From the NCBI RefSeq assembly GCF_013032455.1, contig NZ_WQCF01000002.1, positions 512,764-576,763 of the forward strand: a stretch of DNA of 64,000 nt, given 5' to 3'. The stretch comes from Ruegeria atlantica. Lineage in GTDB: Bacteria > Pseudomonadota > Alphaproteobacteria > Rhodobacterales > Rhodobacteraceae. Shown in pieces: positions 1 to 8,502 of this stretch. The notes below the pieces were generated by a model. It worked only from the letters and a program-made list of their open reading frames with translations, was not told the origin of the DNA and made no database searches. A program made the position numbers and the translations under genes. The first letter of the stretch is position 1. The number at the start of each line of letters is the position of its first letter.

Positions 1-1350
1 GTCCTCCATCATGCCGCCAAGGATGAACCCGATCAGCAGTGGGGCCAGTGGATAGTCGGCAAACTTCAAAGCCGTCGCGCAGACGCCGAACCCAACCAGG
101 ATCAGCAATTCGGTGGCGTTGTTCTGCCCGATATAGGCCCCCATTAGGGTGAAGAACAAAATGAACGGGATCAGAAAGTTGCGCGGAACCGCCAACACTT
201 TGGCAATGTAGGGGATCAGCGGCAGGTTCAGGATCAGAAGGACCAGGTTGCCGATGAACATTGACATGATCACGGCCCAGAAGATCTGAGGTTCGTCCAA
301 CATCAGGCGCGGGCCGGGCGTCACGTTCAAGGCAATCAACGCCCCCAGCAGAATTGCCGTTGTTCCCGATCCGGGAATGCCCAAGGTCAGCAGCGGAACG
401 AATGATCCGGTACAGGCTGCGTTGTTTGCTGATTCAGGGGCAGCCAGACCCTTGATCGACCCTTTGCCGAATTCCTCCTGCTCTTCTTTAGGCGCGATGT
501 TGCGTTCGACTGCATAGCCAAGGAAGCTGGCAATCGTTGCACCGGCGCCTGGCAGAACCCCGATAAAGAATCCCTGCACCGATTGCCGTCCGATCACCGG
601 AGCGATGGCTTTGGCTTCATCCTTGGTGATACGTAGATCTTTGATTTTACCGTCGTCGCCCTTCAGGTCCTTTGGCTTGAGAACCAGAAACAGCGCTTCG
701 GGTAGGGCGAACATGGCCATGGCCAGCGTGATAAATCCAAAGCCCGATTGCAGGTCCATAATCCCCATTGTGAACCGAGGCAGGTTGAACAGTGCGCCTT
801 CGCCAACGGTTGCCATGATCAGACCAAGAACCGTCATGATGATGGCCTTGGCCACCTGTCCGCTTCCTGCAAACGCGGCGATGGCTGAAAGGCCCACCAC
901 CATCAGAGCGAAATACTCGGCCGAATGGAACAACAGTGCGACCGAAGACAGGGCAGGGGCAAACACCATCAGCAGCACAGCGCCCAGCGTACCGCCAGCG
1001 AAACTGGCAATCGCAGCGATTGTCAGCGCTTTGCCGGCTTTGCCTTGTCGGGCCATTGGGTAGCCGTCGAAACTTGAGGCGACTGTGCCCGCGACCCCCG
1101 GCGCGTTCAGCAAGATCGATGACGTCGAGCCGCCAAAGATTGCGCCATAATAGACACCGGCCAACAGGATCAGTGCCGCCGATGGGTCGCCCATCGAGAT
1201 GGCGACCGGGATCATGATGGCAATGATCGACATCGGCCCAAGGCCCGGTAGCATGCCGATAAACGTGCCGATCAGACATCCTGCGATGACCATCAGAAGG
1301 TTTTGGATTGAGAATGCCGTTTGCAGGCCGATCAGAAGTCCTTCAAGCAT
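1..1350 (-). CDS. tctA: Tripartite tricarboxylate transporter, large permease TctA (3' end off the window)
   Basis: The large, roughly 12-helix membrane subunit of a TTT-family carrier, which takes up carboxylates captured by the periplasmic TctC. Reading the minus strand from the ATG at 1350 gives an open frame to the left edge (about 450 residues, no stop reached). It begins MLEGLLIGLQTAF and contains the family's glycine-rich stretches GMLPGLGPMS, YGAIFGGSTSSIL and GVLPGAGATIASFLGYA, plus TLGIPGSGTTAILLGAL. Full-length relatives are near 500 residues, so little is missing. It starts 1 bp after the tctB stop, in the order tctC-tctB-tctA usual for the family. The substrate cannot be read from the sequence; citrate-like and other dicarboxylates are known for relatives. 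Confidence 0.95.
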   Translation of the reverse strand, partial: MLEGLLIGLQTAFSIQNLLMVIAGCLIGTFIGMLPGLGPMSIIAIMIPVAISMGDPSAALILLAGVYYGAIFGGSTSSILLNAPGVAGTVASSFDGYPMARQGKAGKALTIAAIASFAGGTLGAVLLMVFAPALSSVALLFHSAEYFALMVVGLSAIAAFAGSGQVAKAIIMTVLGLIMATVGEGALFNLPRFTMGIMDLQSGFGFITLAMAMFALPEALFLVLKPKDLKGDDGKIKDLRITKDEAKAIAPVIGRQSVQGFFIGVLPGAGATIASFLGYAVERNIAPKEEQEEFGKGSIKGLAAPESANNAACTGSFVPLLTLGIPGSGTTAILLGALIALNVTPGPRLMLDEPQIFWAVIMSMFIGNLVLLILNLPLIPYIAKVLAVPRNFLIPFILFFTLMGAYIGQNNATELLILVGFGVCATALKFADYPLAPLLIGFILGGMMED

Positions 1351-1351
1351 G

Positions 1352-1834
1352 TCAGCCTCCGAAAATGCCCGGCAGGGGGCGCATGTAGATGCCAAGAACT
1401 TCCTGAACCAGATACCAGACGGTGCCTGTTGCGATGAACGCTACGGGCAGCATGATGTGCCACCTGCGCTCACCCAGAATGAAGGATCCGAGGATCAGGA
1501 AAGCAGAGGTTGATATCAGGAACCCCACAGGGCGCAAACACAGGGCGTATATGACCATCAGCGCCAGCAGCATCAGTGCCTGATCCAAGTGATAGTCTCC
1601 CAGGCGTCGATAATCGATATCGGCCTCTTTCGGCTCGGACTTTTCAAAACCCAGCAGGATGATCGTTGTCGTGATTATAGCCAATACAGACAACACTTTG
1701 GGGAAGGTGCTTGGCCAGATGGGGTTTCGTTGCATGAAAGGGGGAAGACTACCATCCATAGTGAACCATGCGGCGTAGCCATAAAGTAAACTTACACCCA
1801 GAAGAACGAGTGCGATCCAGCGATCCAGCGCCAT
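1352..1834 (-). CDS. tctB: Tripartite tricarboxylate transporter, small permease TctB
   Basis: Small membrane subunit (160 aa) of the TTT carrier. Four hydrophobic segments are visible: near residues 7-25, 45-62, 88-120 (a pair) and 130-148. This is the usual TctB topology, with a charged cytoplasmic stretch (KSEPKEADIDYRRLGDYHLD) in the middle. Length matches the family. The gene lies 67 bp downstream of tctC and ends 1 bp before tctA, so the three form one operon. TctB sequences are poorly conserved, so the call rests mainly on topology and position between tctC and tctA. Confidence 0.9.
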   Translation of the reverse strand: MALDRWIALVLLGVSLLYGYAAWFTMDGSLPPFMQRNPIWPSTFPKVLSVLAIITTTIILLGFEKSEPKEADIDYRRLGDYHLDQALMLLALMVIYALCLRPVGFLISTSAFLILGSFILGERRWHIMLPVAFIATGTVWYLVQEVLGIYMRPLPGIFGG

Positions 1835-1901
1835 GTGACCCCCTCCTTATTCGTTGACGTTAGGGATGGCAGAGCGGCGCACCGCTCTGCCAAATCTATT
1901 T

Positions 1902-2879
1902 TTAAAGGAAACCCAGCTTTTTCATCAGATCGCCGATCTGTTGTTCCTGCTGCTCAAGGAACGACTGGAAATCATCACCCGAGTTGTGGATGTTCACCCA
2001 CCCATTACGGGCGCGAACTTCTTCCCATTCCGGCGTGTCATACATCTTGGCAATTGCGTCTTGGTAAGCCACCAACTTGTCTTCCGGCAGGCCGGGGGCC
2101 GCGAAGAAGCCGCGCCAGTTCACAAAGGATGTGTCGATGCCCTGTTCCTTCATGGTCATTGCATCGGGTGCTGCGTCAACACGTTCGTCGGCGGTTACAC
2201 CGATGATCTTGACCTCGCCCGCATTCGCCAGATCGACGGCTTCCGAGAAACCGGTCGACAGGGCTGCGATCTCACCCGACAGCAGGGCTGCCATGGCTTT
2301 GCCGCCTGCGTCATAGGGGATGTATTTCACGGCCAGAGCGTCTTTACCGGCCGCTTCCATCACCATTGCGGCAACCAGATGGTCCATGCCGCCTGGCACC
2401 GAACCACCGCCGATGGCCGTGCCCGAAGGATCGGCATCAAACGCGGCGAGCAAATCTTCCATCGAGTTGATCGGGCTGTCCTTGCCCACGACAATCGCAG
2501 CATAGTCACCAATAGTGCCCGAAACCAGTGTCAGATCGCGGAAATTATGCGGAAACACACCGGTCAGTGAGCGGATCACGATAGGTGTCGAATTCACCAT
2601 CAGCGTGCCGTGGTTACTGTCTGCATTTTCGATCAGGAAACCGATGGCTTTACCGCCGCCGCCGCCTGACATGTTTTCGTAAGACGCAGTACCCACGAGG
2701 CCCGCTTTGGTCAGTGCTTCGCCCGTGCCGCGGGCTGTGCCGTCCCAACCGCCGCCAGCACCGCCGGGGATCAGAAAGTGAATGCTATCGACCACCTGAT
2801 CGGCCCAAGTTGGGCCAGTCAGGCCAATTGCGGTCACAGCTGCGATCAGGGCGCGTCGGCCCAGTTTGAATGTCGTCAT
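1902..2879 (-). CDS. tctC: Tripartite tricarboxylate transporter substrate-binding protein TctC
   Basis: Periplasmic solute receptor of the TTT system (325 aa). An N-terminal signal peptide (MTTFKLGRRALIAAVTAIGL then cleavage near TWA-DQ) precedes a Bug/TctC fold with the typical IHFLIPGGAGGGWDGTARG phosphate- and carboxylate-contacting loop. The open frame extends 10 codons further upstream, but ATG 2879 is preceded by a strong Shine-Dalgarno (GGGAGGAAAAC), so this start is preferred. It is the first gene of tctCBA and divergent from the two-component operon at 2988, which by family precedent activates the transporter. The ligand is unknown. Confidence 0.93.
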   Translation of the reverse strand: MTTFKLGRRALIAAVTAIGLTGPTWADQVVDSIHFLIPGGAGGGWDGTARGTGEALTKAGLVGTASYENMSGGGGGKAIGFLIENADSNHGTLMVNSTPIVIRSLTGVFPHNFRDLTLVSGTIGDYAAIVVGKDSPINSMEDLLAAFDADPSGTAIGGGSVPGGMDHLVAAMVMEAAGKDALAVKYIPYDAGGKAMAALLSGEIAALSTGFSEAVDLANAGEVKIIGVTADERVDAAPDAMTMKEQGIDTSFVNWRGFFAAPGLPEDKLVAYQDAIAKMYDTPEWEEVRARNGWVNIHNSGDDFQSFLEQQEQQIGDLMKKLGFL

Positions 2880-2987
2880 GTTTTCCTCCCGTTTGACATC
2901 CAGCCGCATGGCGGCTCAGACTGGGCTAAACAAAAACACACCAACCTGACATCAACCTGTCACGCGGCAAAATTCTGTTAGGGCCTA
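2880..2987. promoter_or_regulatory. Divergent promoter region between tctC and tctD
   Basis: The 108-bp interval between the divergently transcribed tctCBA and tctDE operons must hold both promoters and probably the TctD binding site. I see no clear inverted or direct repeat that I would name as the operator. Confidence 0.5.
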
Positions 2988-3656
2988 ATGAAATTTCTGC
3001 TTGTCGAAGACAATATTGACCTCGCGAATGCGGTCAGTTCCCGAATGCGGCTGGATGGCCATGTTATTGATCACGCAGCGAATTTGGACGATGCGACCGC
3101 TTACGTAGAAACCGAGGAATATGACCTGATCCTTTTGGATATCATGCTGCCAGATGGGGATGGCCGAGACTTTCTGAAACGCCACCGGGCAGGCCATTTG
3201 GACACGCCCGTGATCATTTTGACCGCCCGTAGTCAGGTTTCGGACCGAATCGGTTCGCTTGATCTGGGGGCCGACGACTACGTGACCAAACCTTTCGACC
3301 ACGCCGAGCTTGAGGCGCGCTGCCGCGCTGTGCTGCGCCGAAAATCAGGCATCACGAAATCGACAATCGAGATGGGCGGCGTGGTGTTTGATCCGGTCGC
3401 TGGCCATTTAACGGTTGGTGGGGAAACCGTATCTTTGCGAAACCGTGAACTGCGCTTGATGGAGCTGTTCATAAACGCCCCCGGTCACGTATTTTCGAAA
3501 CAGAAACTGGCAGACAGATTGTTCTCTTATGACGACAACGTGTCGGACAATGCTATCGAGGTCTATGTCGGTCGCTTGCGCAGGCACCTTGAAAAGTCAG
3601 AGCTGAAAATAACCACTTTGCGCGGTCTGGGATACAGGTTGGATCATGACCGATAA
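2988..3656 (+). CDS. tctD: Two-component response regulator, TctD-like (OmpR family)
   Basis: DNA-binding response regulator of 222 aa. The receiver domain covers residues 1-115, with acidic residues in LVEDN at the N-terminus, phosphoacceptor Asp51 in LLDIMLPDGDG, and Lys in DDYVTKPFDH. The C-terminal winged helix (about 130-220) ends with VYVGRLRRHLEKSELKITTL and RGLGYRL, typical of OmpR/PhoB members. Its stop overlaps the start of the sensor kinase by 11 bp, implying translational coupling. Divergence from tctCBA makes it the likely carboxylate-responsive activator of that transporter, as shown for TctD systems elsewhere. Confidence 0.93.
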   Translation: MKFLLVEDNIDLANAVSSRMRLDGHVIDHAANLDDATAYVETEEYDLILLDIMLPDGDGRDFLKRHRAGHLDTPVIILTARSQVSDRIGSLDLGADDYVTKPFDHAELEARCRAVLRRKSGITKSTIEMGGVVFDPVAGHLTVGGETVSLRNRELRLMELFINAPGHVFSKQKLADRLFSYDDNVSDNAIEVYVGRLRRHLEKSELKITTLRGLGYRLDHDR

Positions 3657-5007
3657 TCCGACCGTTTCTGGATCTTTGCGGAACAGGCTTGTGCTGACAT
3701 TGATCGGCGGCGCGGCGGTTCTTGCAGTTCTTCTGTTTTTCGCGGTTCGAAACTATGCGGCCCAAGTCGCCCAGCAAGGTCAGGACAACATTCTGGAGGC
3801 GTCAGTCGCATCCATCCTTGATGCTGCCGCGCTCAGGGATGGGGTGCTTGAGGTGGATATTCCCTATGCGGCGTTCTCGATGCTAAGCACCCCGTCGGAT
3901 GACCGGGTGTTCTATGCCATCTTTCAGGATGGAGAGTTTCTGTCGGGGTATGAAGACCTGCGCTTGGCCGGAGGGGCAGAAGAGAGCGATTGGTCCTTCA
4001 AATCCGGTGAATTGCGCGGGGAACGTATCCGACAGGTCAGCGCCAGCCGCACGCTGGTCGGCTTGGGCAGGCAAACGGAAATTGAGGTCGTGCTGGGCCA
4101 GACACAGGACGCCCTATCACAAACGCTGGATCAAATTTCGCGAAATGCCGCCCTATTGGGATTGGGCTTCTTTCTTCTTACAGCGGCACTTTCCTTTTGG
4201 GTTACCTCGACGACCATCGGGCAGCTCAACAAACTGACGACGTCGGTGACGCGAAGGGGCCCTCAAGATCTAAGCCCCTTCAAGAAACCGGTCCCTCGGG
4301 AAATGGCACCATTGGTGACGTCTTTGAATTCACTGATGGGCCGTTTGGATCAATCGCTCAGCCAGTCCGAGGACTTTATTGCCGAGGCAGCCCACCGGGT
4401 GCGAACGCCGCTCGCAACCGTCAGATCATATGCCGAGGCAACGCTCCACCGGGTTGAGCGAAAAGATAACCGCGAGGCCCTGCGTGCCATGGTTCGCGCC
4501 ATTGACGAAAGCTCTCGCGCTGCGGGGCAGCTTTTGGATCATGCAATGATCACGTCCCGTGCCGATCGCCTTGAACGCGAAGATGTGGATCTGGTCGAAT
4601 TGATCCGCGAGCTGGTTCAGCGATTAACGCCAATTGCGGAAATGAAGGAGCTGTCACTTTCGCTGACAGGCGACCCCACGGTTCCCTATTCCGGTGATCC
4701 AATTCTGATACAAAACGCCGTGCGCAACATGATCGATAATGCGCTGAAATATGCACCATCGGACAGCGCCGTTGAAATAGAGGTCAACGCGAAGCCTGAG
4801 GTCAAGGTAAGCGACTCGGGACCGGGCTTCCCTCCTGAAGAAATAGGCCAACTGACGCGACGGTTTGAGCGTGGCAAAAACGCCGTTGGAACGATTGGAT
4901 CGGGTCTGGGATTGACCATCGCCGAGGATGTGGCGACCGCTCATGGCGGCACATTGGTTCTGACAAATCAGCCAAAGGGGGGCGCATGCGTTATCTTATC
5001 GCTCTAG
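3646..5007 (+). CDS. tctE: Sensor histidine kinase, TctE-like
   Basis: Membrane sensor kinase of 453 aa, partner of TctD. It has an N-terminal transmembrane helix (about residues 18-36), a periplasmic sensing domain of about 125 residues and a second helix (about 165-185). The dimerisation box has His250 in AEAAHRVRTPLATVRSYAEA, and the ATPase domain carries N-box RNMIDNALKYAP, G1 VSDSGPGFPPEE and G2 GSGLGLTIAEDVA. The AAHRVRTPLA phosphorylation box is close to that of TctE and QseC proteins. It overlaps tctD by 11 bp and the next gene by 22 bp, so all three are probably one message. Confidence 0.93.
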   Translation: MTDNPTVSGSLRNRLVLTLIGGAAVLAVLLFFAVRNYAAQVAQQGQDNILEASVASILDAAALRDGVLEVDIPYAAFSMLSTPSDDRVFYAIFQDGEFLSGYEDLRLAGGAEESDWSFKSGELRGERIRQVSASRTLVGLGRQTEIEVVLGQTQDALSQTLDQISRNAALLGLGFFLLTAALSFWVTSTTIGQLNKLTTSVTRRGPQDLSPFKKPVPREMAPLVTSLNSLMGRLDQSLSQSEDFIAEAAHRVRTPLATVRSYAEATLHRVERKDNREALRAMVRAIDESSRAAGQLLDHAMITSRADRLEREDVDLVELIRELVQRLTPIAEMKELSLSLTGDPTVPYSGDPILIQNAVRNMIDNALKYAPSDSAVEIEVNAKPEVKVSDSGPGFPPEEIGQLTRRFERGKNAVGTIGSGLGLTIAEDVATAHGGTLVLTNQPKGGACVILSL

Positions 5008-5990
5008 TCCTGCTCGTGTTGCCCGGCTTGGGATTGGCCGAAGATTGGGAAGATCGCCTGATCTTTAACGAAGGTGCCGATGGGCCTCGTCTCCGGGTTA
5101 TTTCAAGTACGGATACGGTTTTGTTTGCACCGTTGATAGAGGGTTTTGTCGCCCAAAACCCCCTTATTAGTATCGAATACCTTGTCTCTAGCACCGCCGA
5201 TATCAACGAGCGTGTTCGCGCCACGCCCGACGCTTTCGATGTTGTTGTCTCCAGTGCAATGGATCTGCAACTGAAGCTGGCAAATGATGGCTTTGCATTG
5301 CCTTTGGATGATATTGAAACACCGTCCTGGGCGCAGTGGCACCAAAGCTTGTTCTCGTTTACGACGGAACCTGCAGCCATCGTAATAAATCGCACTGCGT
5401 TTGAAGGTCAGCAACTTCCTCTGACACGCCAAGGGTTGATCGAAACGCTGCGTGAACGCCCCGAAGAATTTCGCGGCAAAGTAGGAACCTATGACGTCCG
5501 CGAGTCCGGCCTCGGTTATCTTTTCGCGACACAGGATGCTCGTGCTTCCGAAACATACTGGCGCTTGATGGAAGTTATGGGCGGTTTGGATGTTCGGTTG
5601 TATTGCTGTTCGGGCGAAATGATAAACGATCTTGCCGACGGGACGCTTTTGGTCGCTTACAATGTCCTTGGCAGCTACGCCGCAGTCCGCACAGAGGGTA
5701 AGGATACCCTAGAGGTTATTCTACCAACTGATTTTCAAACCATCATGATGCGGACAGCTTTGGTTTCACATGCAACGCAGGAACCGGATGCGGCCGGGGC
5801 ATTCGTCCGCTACCTGATCGCAGAGAAACCAGCATCGCAAGATATTCAGTCTTCGCTGCCGCCGCTTTCGTCTGAGGACAGTTCAGCGGATCGAGAGGCG
5901 ATCGGATTGAACCCGGCTTTGCTGACATTTTTAGATGACCTGAAGCGCAGAAAATTCCTGTCTGCATGGGAAGATGCAGTAATCCAGTAG
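4986..5990 (+). CDS. Periplasmic solute-binding protein, ABC iron-type fold, fused into the tctDE operon
   Basis: A secreted binding protein of 334 aa with a clear signal peptide (MRYLIALVLLVLPGLGLA, cleaved before EDW). The body resembles type II periplasmic receptors of the ferric-iron/thiamine class: RLRVISSTDTVLFAPLIEGF near the start, FDVVVSSAMDLQLKLANDGF, EPAAIVINRTAF, and a helical C-terminus. No ABC permease or ATPase lies nearby. The gene overlaps tctE by 22 bp and ends the operon. In this setting it may act as an auxiliary periplasmic ligand sensor for TctE rather than in transport; that is inference from position only. A pair of adjacent cysteines (YCCSG) is notable. Confidence 0.8.
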   Translation: MRYLIALVLLVLPGLGLAEDWEDRLIFNEGADGPRLRVISSTDTVLFAPLIEGFVAQNPLISIEYLVSSTADINERVRATPDAFDVVVSSAMDLQLKLANDGFALPLDDIETPSWAQWHQSLFSFTTEPAAIVINRTAFEGQQLPLTRQGLIETLRERPEEFRGKVGTYDVRESGLGYLFATQDARASETYWRLMEVMGGLDVRLYCCSGEMINDLADGTLLVAYNVLGSYAAVRTEGKDTLEVILPTDFQTIMMRTALVSHATQEPDAAGAFVRYLIAEKPASQDIQSSLPPLSSEDSSADREAIGLNPALLTFLDDLKRRKFLSAWEDAVIQ

Positions 5991-6394
5991 TTGTCGGGTC
6001 CTTTATTGAATAGGAGGGCCGACCTTTTCGAGCGGCTCGCTCATTGCGCCCGATGCGAATTGGCATGCTATGTAACGCGACCCGAGCTTCCAGGGTGGCT
6101 AGCTGCAGAAAGGCTGTTACGTTAACGGCGAAACTTATCATTTAGGGTGTGGTTTCGGTATATGTGGGAAAGGTCCAATCAACAGCGGGGTTGGATATCC
6201 ATGCGATTGACCCACATGAGATTACAGTGTTGATTTTGTCGAAGATTGTGCTGTGGCGAAACACCGACAAGGCGAGGGAGGCGTCTGGTGAGAAACGTGC
6301 TTAACCGGCTGCGCGCCTCGGAAAAATCGTTGAAGAGGCGATTGAGGTTGCGTTTCTTGTTTACCCAAGATGCTGTTTAAAAAAGGGAAATTGG
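5991..6394. other. Intergenic region, no gene seen
   Basis: 404 bp between the binding-protein gene and coxG. Short stop-broken frames only; no tRNA, strong hairpin or repeat recognised. The last 30 bp (TTTAAAAAAGGGAAATTGG) probably contains the coxG ribosome-binding site. Confidence 0.5.
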
Positions 6395-6847
6395 ATGGAA
6401 CTTAGTGACGAAATTCGCATCGCGGCACCGCGGGACGTGGTGTATCGGGCCCTGAACAACCCCGAGATTCTGCAAGAGTGCATCCCGGGTTGCGAGGAGC
6501 TGATCCAAAAGTCACCCGAGGAGCTCGAGGCGAAAGTTGTCCTGAAAATCGGCCCAGTCAAAGCAAAGTTCGCGGGTGAGGTGACTTTGGACAATACAAA
6601 TGCGCCTGGCGGATTTTCACTGTCCGGCGAGGGGAAGGGAGGAGCGGCAGGTTTTGCCAAAGGTGGCGCAGATGTGACGCTGACCGAGGACGGAGATGAG
6701 ACGGTTCTGGCCTATGCTGCGAAGGTCGAGGTTGGGGGCAAGATTGCCCAATTGGGTAGCCGCTTAATTTCGGGAACAGCCAAGAAATTGTCAGGCAAGT
6801 TCTTCACCCGGTTCGGTGAGATCGTATCGGAACAGTCGGTGTCCTGA
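6395..6847 (+). CDS. CoxG-like SRPBCC protein (carbon monoxide dehydrogenase subunit G family)
   Basis: 150-aa cytoplasmic SRPBCC-fold protein. The start MELSDEIRIAAPRDVVYRAL, followed by NNPEILQECIPGCEEL, is the family's signature strand-helix entry, and VKAKFAGEVTLDNTN with a glycine-rich loop follows. CoxG proteins bind membrane lipid or quinone and anchor molybdenum hydroxylases of the CO-dehydrogenase type. Usual members have a C-terminal membrane tail; this one stops at the end of the SRPBCC domain and so lacks the tail. No coxLMS genes lie in the window, so it is an orphan copy and its partner is unknown. Confidence 0.85.
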   Translation: MELSDEIRIAAPRDVVYRALNNPEILQECIPGCEELIQKSPEELEAKVVLKIGPVKAKFAGEVTLDNTNAPGGFSLSGEGKGGAAGFAKGGADVTLTEDGDETVLAYAAKVEVGGKIAQLGSRLISGTAKKLSGKFFTRFGEIVSEQSVS

Positions 6848-6970
6848 CACTCACTGAAGGCCGAGTGCTACAACCGGATGACTGATCCTTGTGTAGTTCA
6901 CTTGAGGGCAGGCCCAACCGACGCACCCATCATGAGGGTTGCGTGCGGAATATTAGGGCAGAACGGGCAA

Positions 6971-7906
6971 TCAACTTGCCTGAACCACCTGATTTGCCCC
7001 CGGTTCCGGCAGTAATTTTAGGGTTATGACCAGGGCGACAATGGATATTATAATCCCGCCGAACACATCAACCAGGTGGTGCCCGCCATGAGACAGAATT
7101 GCTGGTATCATCAGGATGTTTAGTGCCATTACCGGATAGAAAATAATCAAGCCGCGGCTGAACCATACTGCAAGCGCCGCCATAACCGTGTGAAACGAAG
7201 GAAGGGCTATTAGCCCGAGGGTATGTGAGAAGGAGATAATAGCACTGCCTTCGTCAGCCAGTCGTAAAATCTCCCTTCCATAGTCGTTCGTGACAACAAG
7301 GTTAATTTTTTCTGAAACGCCTGCAGGGATTGTCTGATAAGCTGCGGGACCAAAACTTGGGAACAAAACCCAGATACCGACTGTCATGAGCCCTGCGGCC
7401 ATACCCGCGACAATAAATCGATAGAGTTGCAGGTGATTTTGCGAGAAGGCCAGAATGACAATCAGCCCAAACATTTGCACGACAGAAGTATGATAAACCC
7501 ATGCCAAGGCGCGACCGAACTCCGGATAATCTGCAAGTGCGACAACGAAAGATTTCCAATGGTAGCCAAAAAAAGCGTCAACGCGTATTAGAAACGGATC
7601 GACAATTGGCCGAGATACCGGAAGAAAAAGATAATTCAAAAAAATGGTGCTGTTGGTGAACCCAACGAACAATCCGGTACCAATCAGGACCAACGCGATT
7701 CCTTCGTTGCGATCCAGCTTTCTGTACAAAAGGCCAAATCCGCCGATACCCAAGGCCGCGCCGGTGCGAAAGGCTAATTCTCCCCAGGCTACTGATTGTT
7801 GCCAGAATGCGGCAAGAGCGACAAACAGCGACAGAATCGCTACACAAACAAAAAATGAAGCAACTTCAGGTGGTTGGAGAAGCGTGCGGCTTTTATGATC
7901 AATCAT
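6971..7906 (-). CDS. PAP2-superfamily membrane phosphatase/transferase
   Basis: Polytopic membrane protein of 311 aa with about eight hydrophobic helices. Two PAP2 signature motifs are readable near the C-terminus: PSFHTVMAALAVW (motif C2, catalytic His) and GGHHLVDVFGG (motif C3, His nucleophile). The usual KX6RP motif C1 is not obvious, which fits the inositolphosphotransferase-like PAP2_3 subgroup. A lipid phosphate or phosphoinositol head group is the expected substrate class; the exact one is not visible. It is the last chromosomal gene before the island's left attachment site. Confidence 0.85.
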   Translation of the reverse strand: MIDHKSRTLLQPPEVASFFVCVAILSLFVALAAFWQQSVAWGELAFRTGAALGIGGFGLLYRKLDRNEGIALVLIGTGLFVGFTNSTIFLNYLFLPVSRPIVDPFLIRVDAFFGYHWKSFVVALADYPEFGRALAWVYHTSVVQMFGLIVILAFSQNHLQLYRFIVAGMAAGLMTVGIWVLFPSFGPAAYQTIPAGVSEKINLVVTNDYGREILRLADEGSAIISFSHTLGLIALPSFHTVMAALAVWFSRGLIIFYPVMALNILMIPAILSHGGHHLVDVFGGIIISIVALVITLKLLPEPGANQVVQAS

Positions 7907-8340
7907 CCAGCAACAATATAACGATACAATTACAAGACACTTTGTGCCGGTCCATTTTTCAGATGGTAGTGGTTAACTACTCTGCCTCCAAGCAATTTTG
8001 CAGGCGGTGCCGATGAATGGGTTTCGAGTGTGGTATTGGCGTGGTTCCAGTTGGACTCTGCGTCGGAAACAAGCTTGGCACGGTTTCTAATTTCAGGCGG
8101 GAGTTATGTTTCTTTGATTGTTTTTTCCGTCCGTCTAGACGCCGAAGAGGAGCAACACGGTGAATTACAGCGTTGTTCTTGATTGGGTTTTCCCGGAGTT
8201 TGGGTTTTAACTCATTCCCGAGCGGATTTTTCGCATAACAGGCGGTTTGGCCGATTGACGAAGGTTCAAAGGTTGTATTCGGGGGTGGTCCGAAAAGGAT
8301 CATTTAAGCGCAACGGCTAATAAGTATTTGTTTATTTCGG
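7907..8340. other. Intergenic region left of the island
   Basis: About 430 bp upstream of the PAP2 gene, running to the left attachment site. Only weak open frames are present and none resembles a known protein. Before insertion this DNA would have followed the 3' end of the tRNA-Leu gene. Confidence 0.5.
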
Positions 8341-8359
8341 AAATTTGGTGCCCAGGAGA
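8341..8359. repeat. Left attachment site (attL), 19-bp direct repeat
   Basis: AAATTTGGTGCCCAGGAGA, identical to 34972-34990. It carries the last 14 bases of the tRNA-Leu including the CCA, but the sequence after it does not continue as a tRNA, as expected for an att duplication. Confidence 0.85.
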
Positions 8360-8502
8360 TGCATTGAGACCTTGCACCAACATACCCCACGGCATTCCAC
8401 ATTTTTAGGAAAAGGAAAACAATTTAAAACCTTATCTATTCCATCGCGTGTCAGAGTGTAGCAGGATGTCCTAAACAAAAAGGTGGACAAAAGGGTGGAC
8501 GA

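Noticed and set aside
647..1279. 210-codon frame on the same strand as tctA
   Set aside because: It is in another frame within the clear TctA reading; Arg/His-rich and without features.
8341..8359. A second tRNA-Leu gene at the left end
   Set aside because: Only the last 14 tRNA bases plus 5 flanking bases match; the sequence after them does not fold as a tRNA. It is an attachment-site duplicate.
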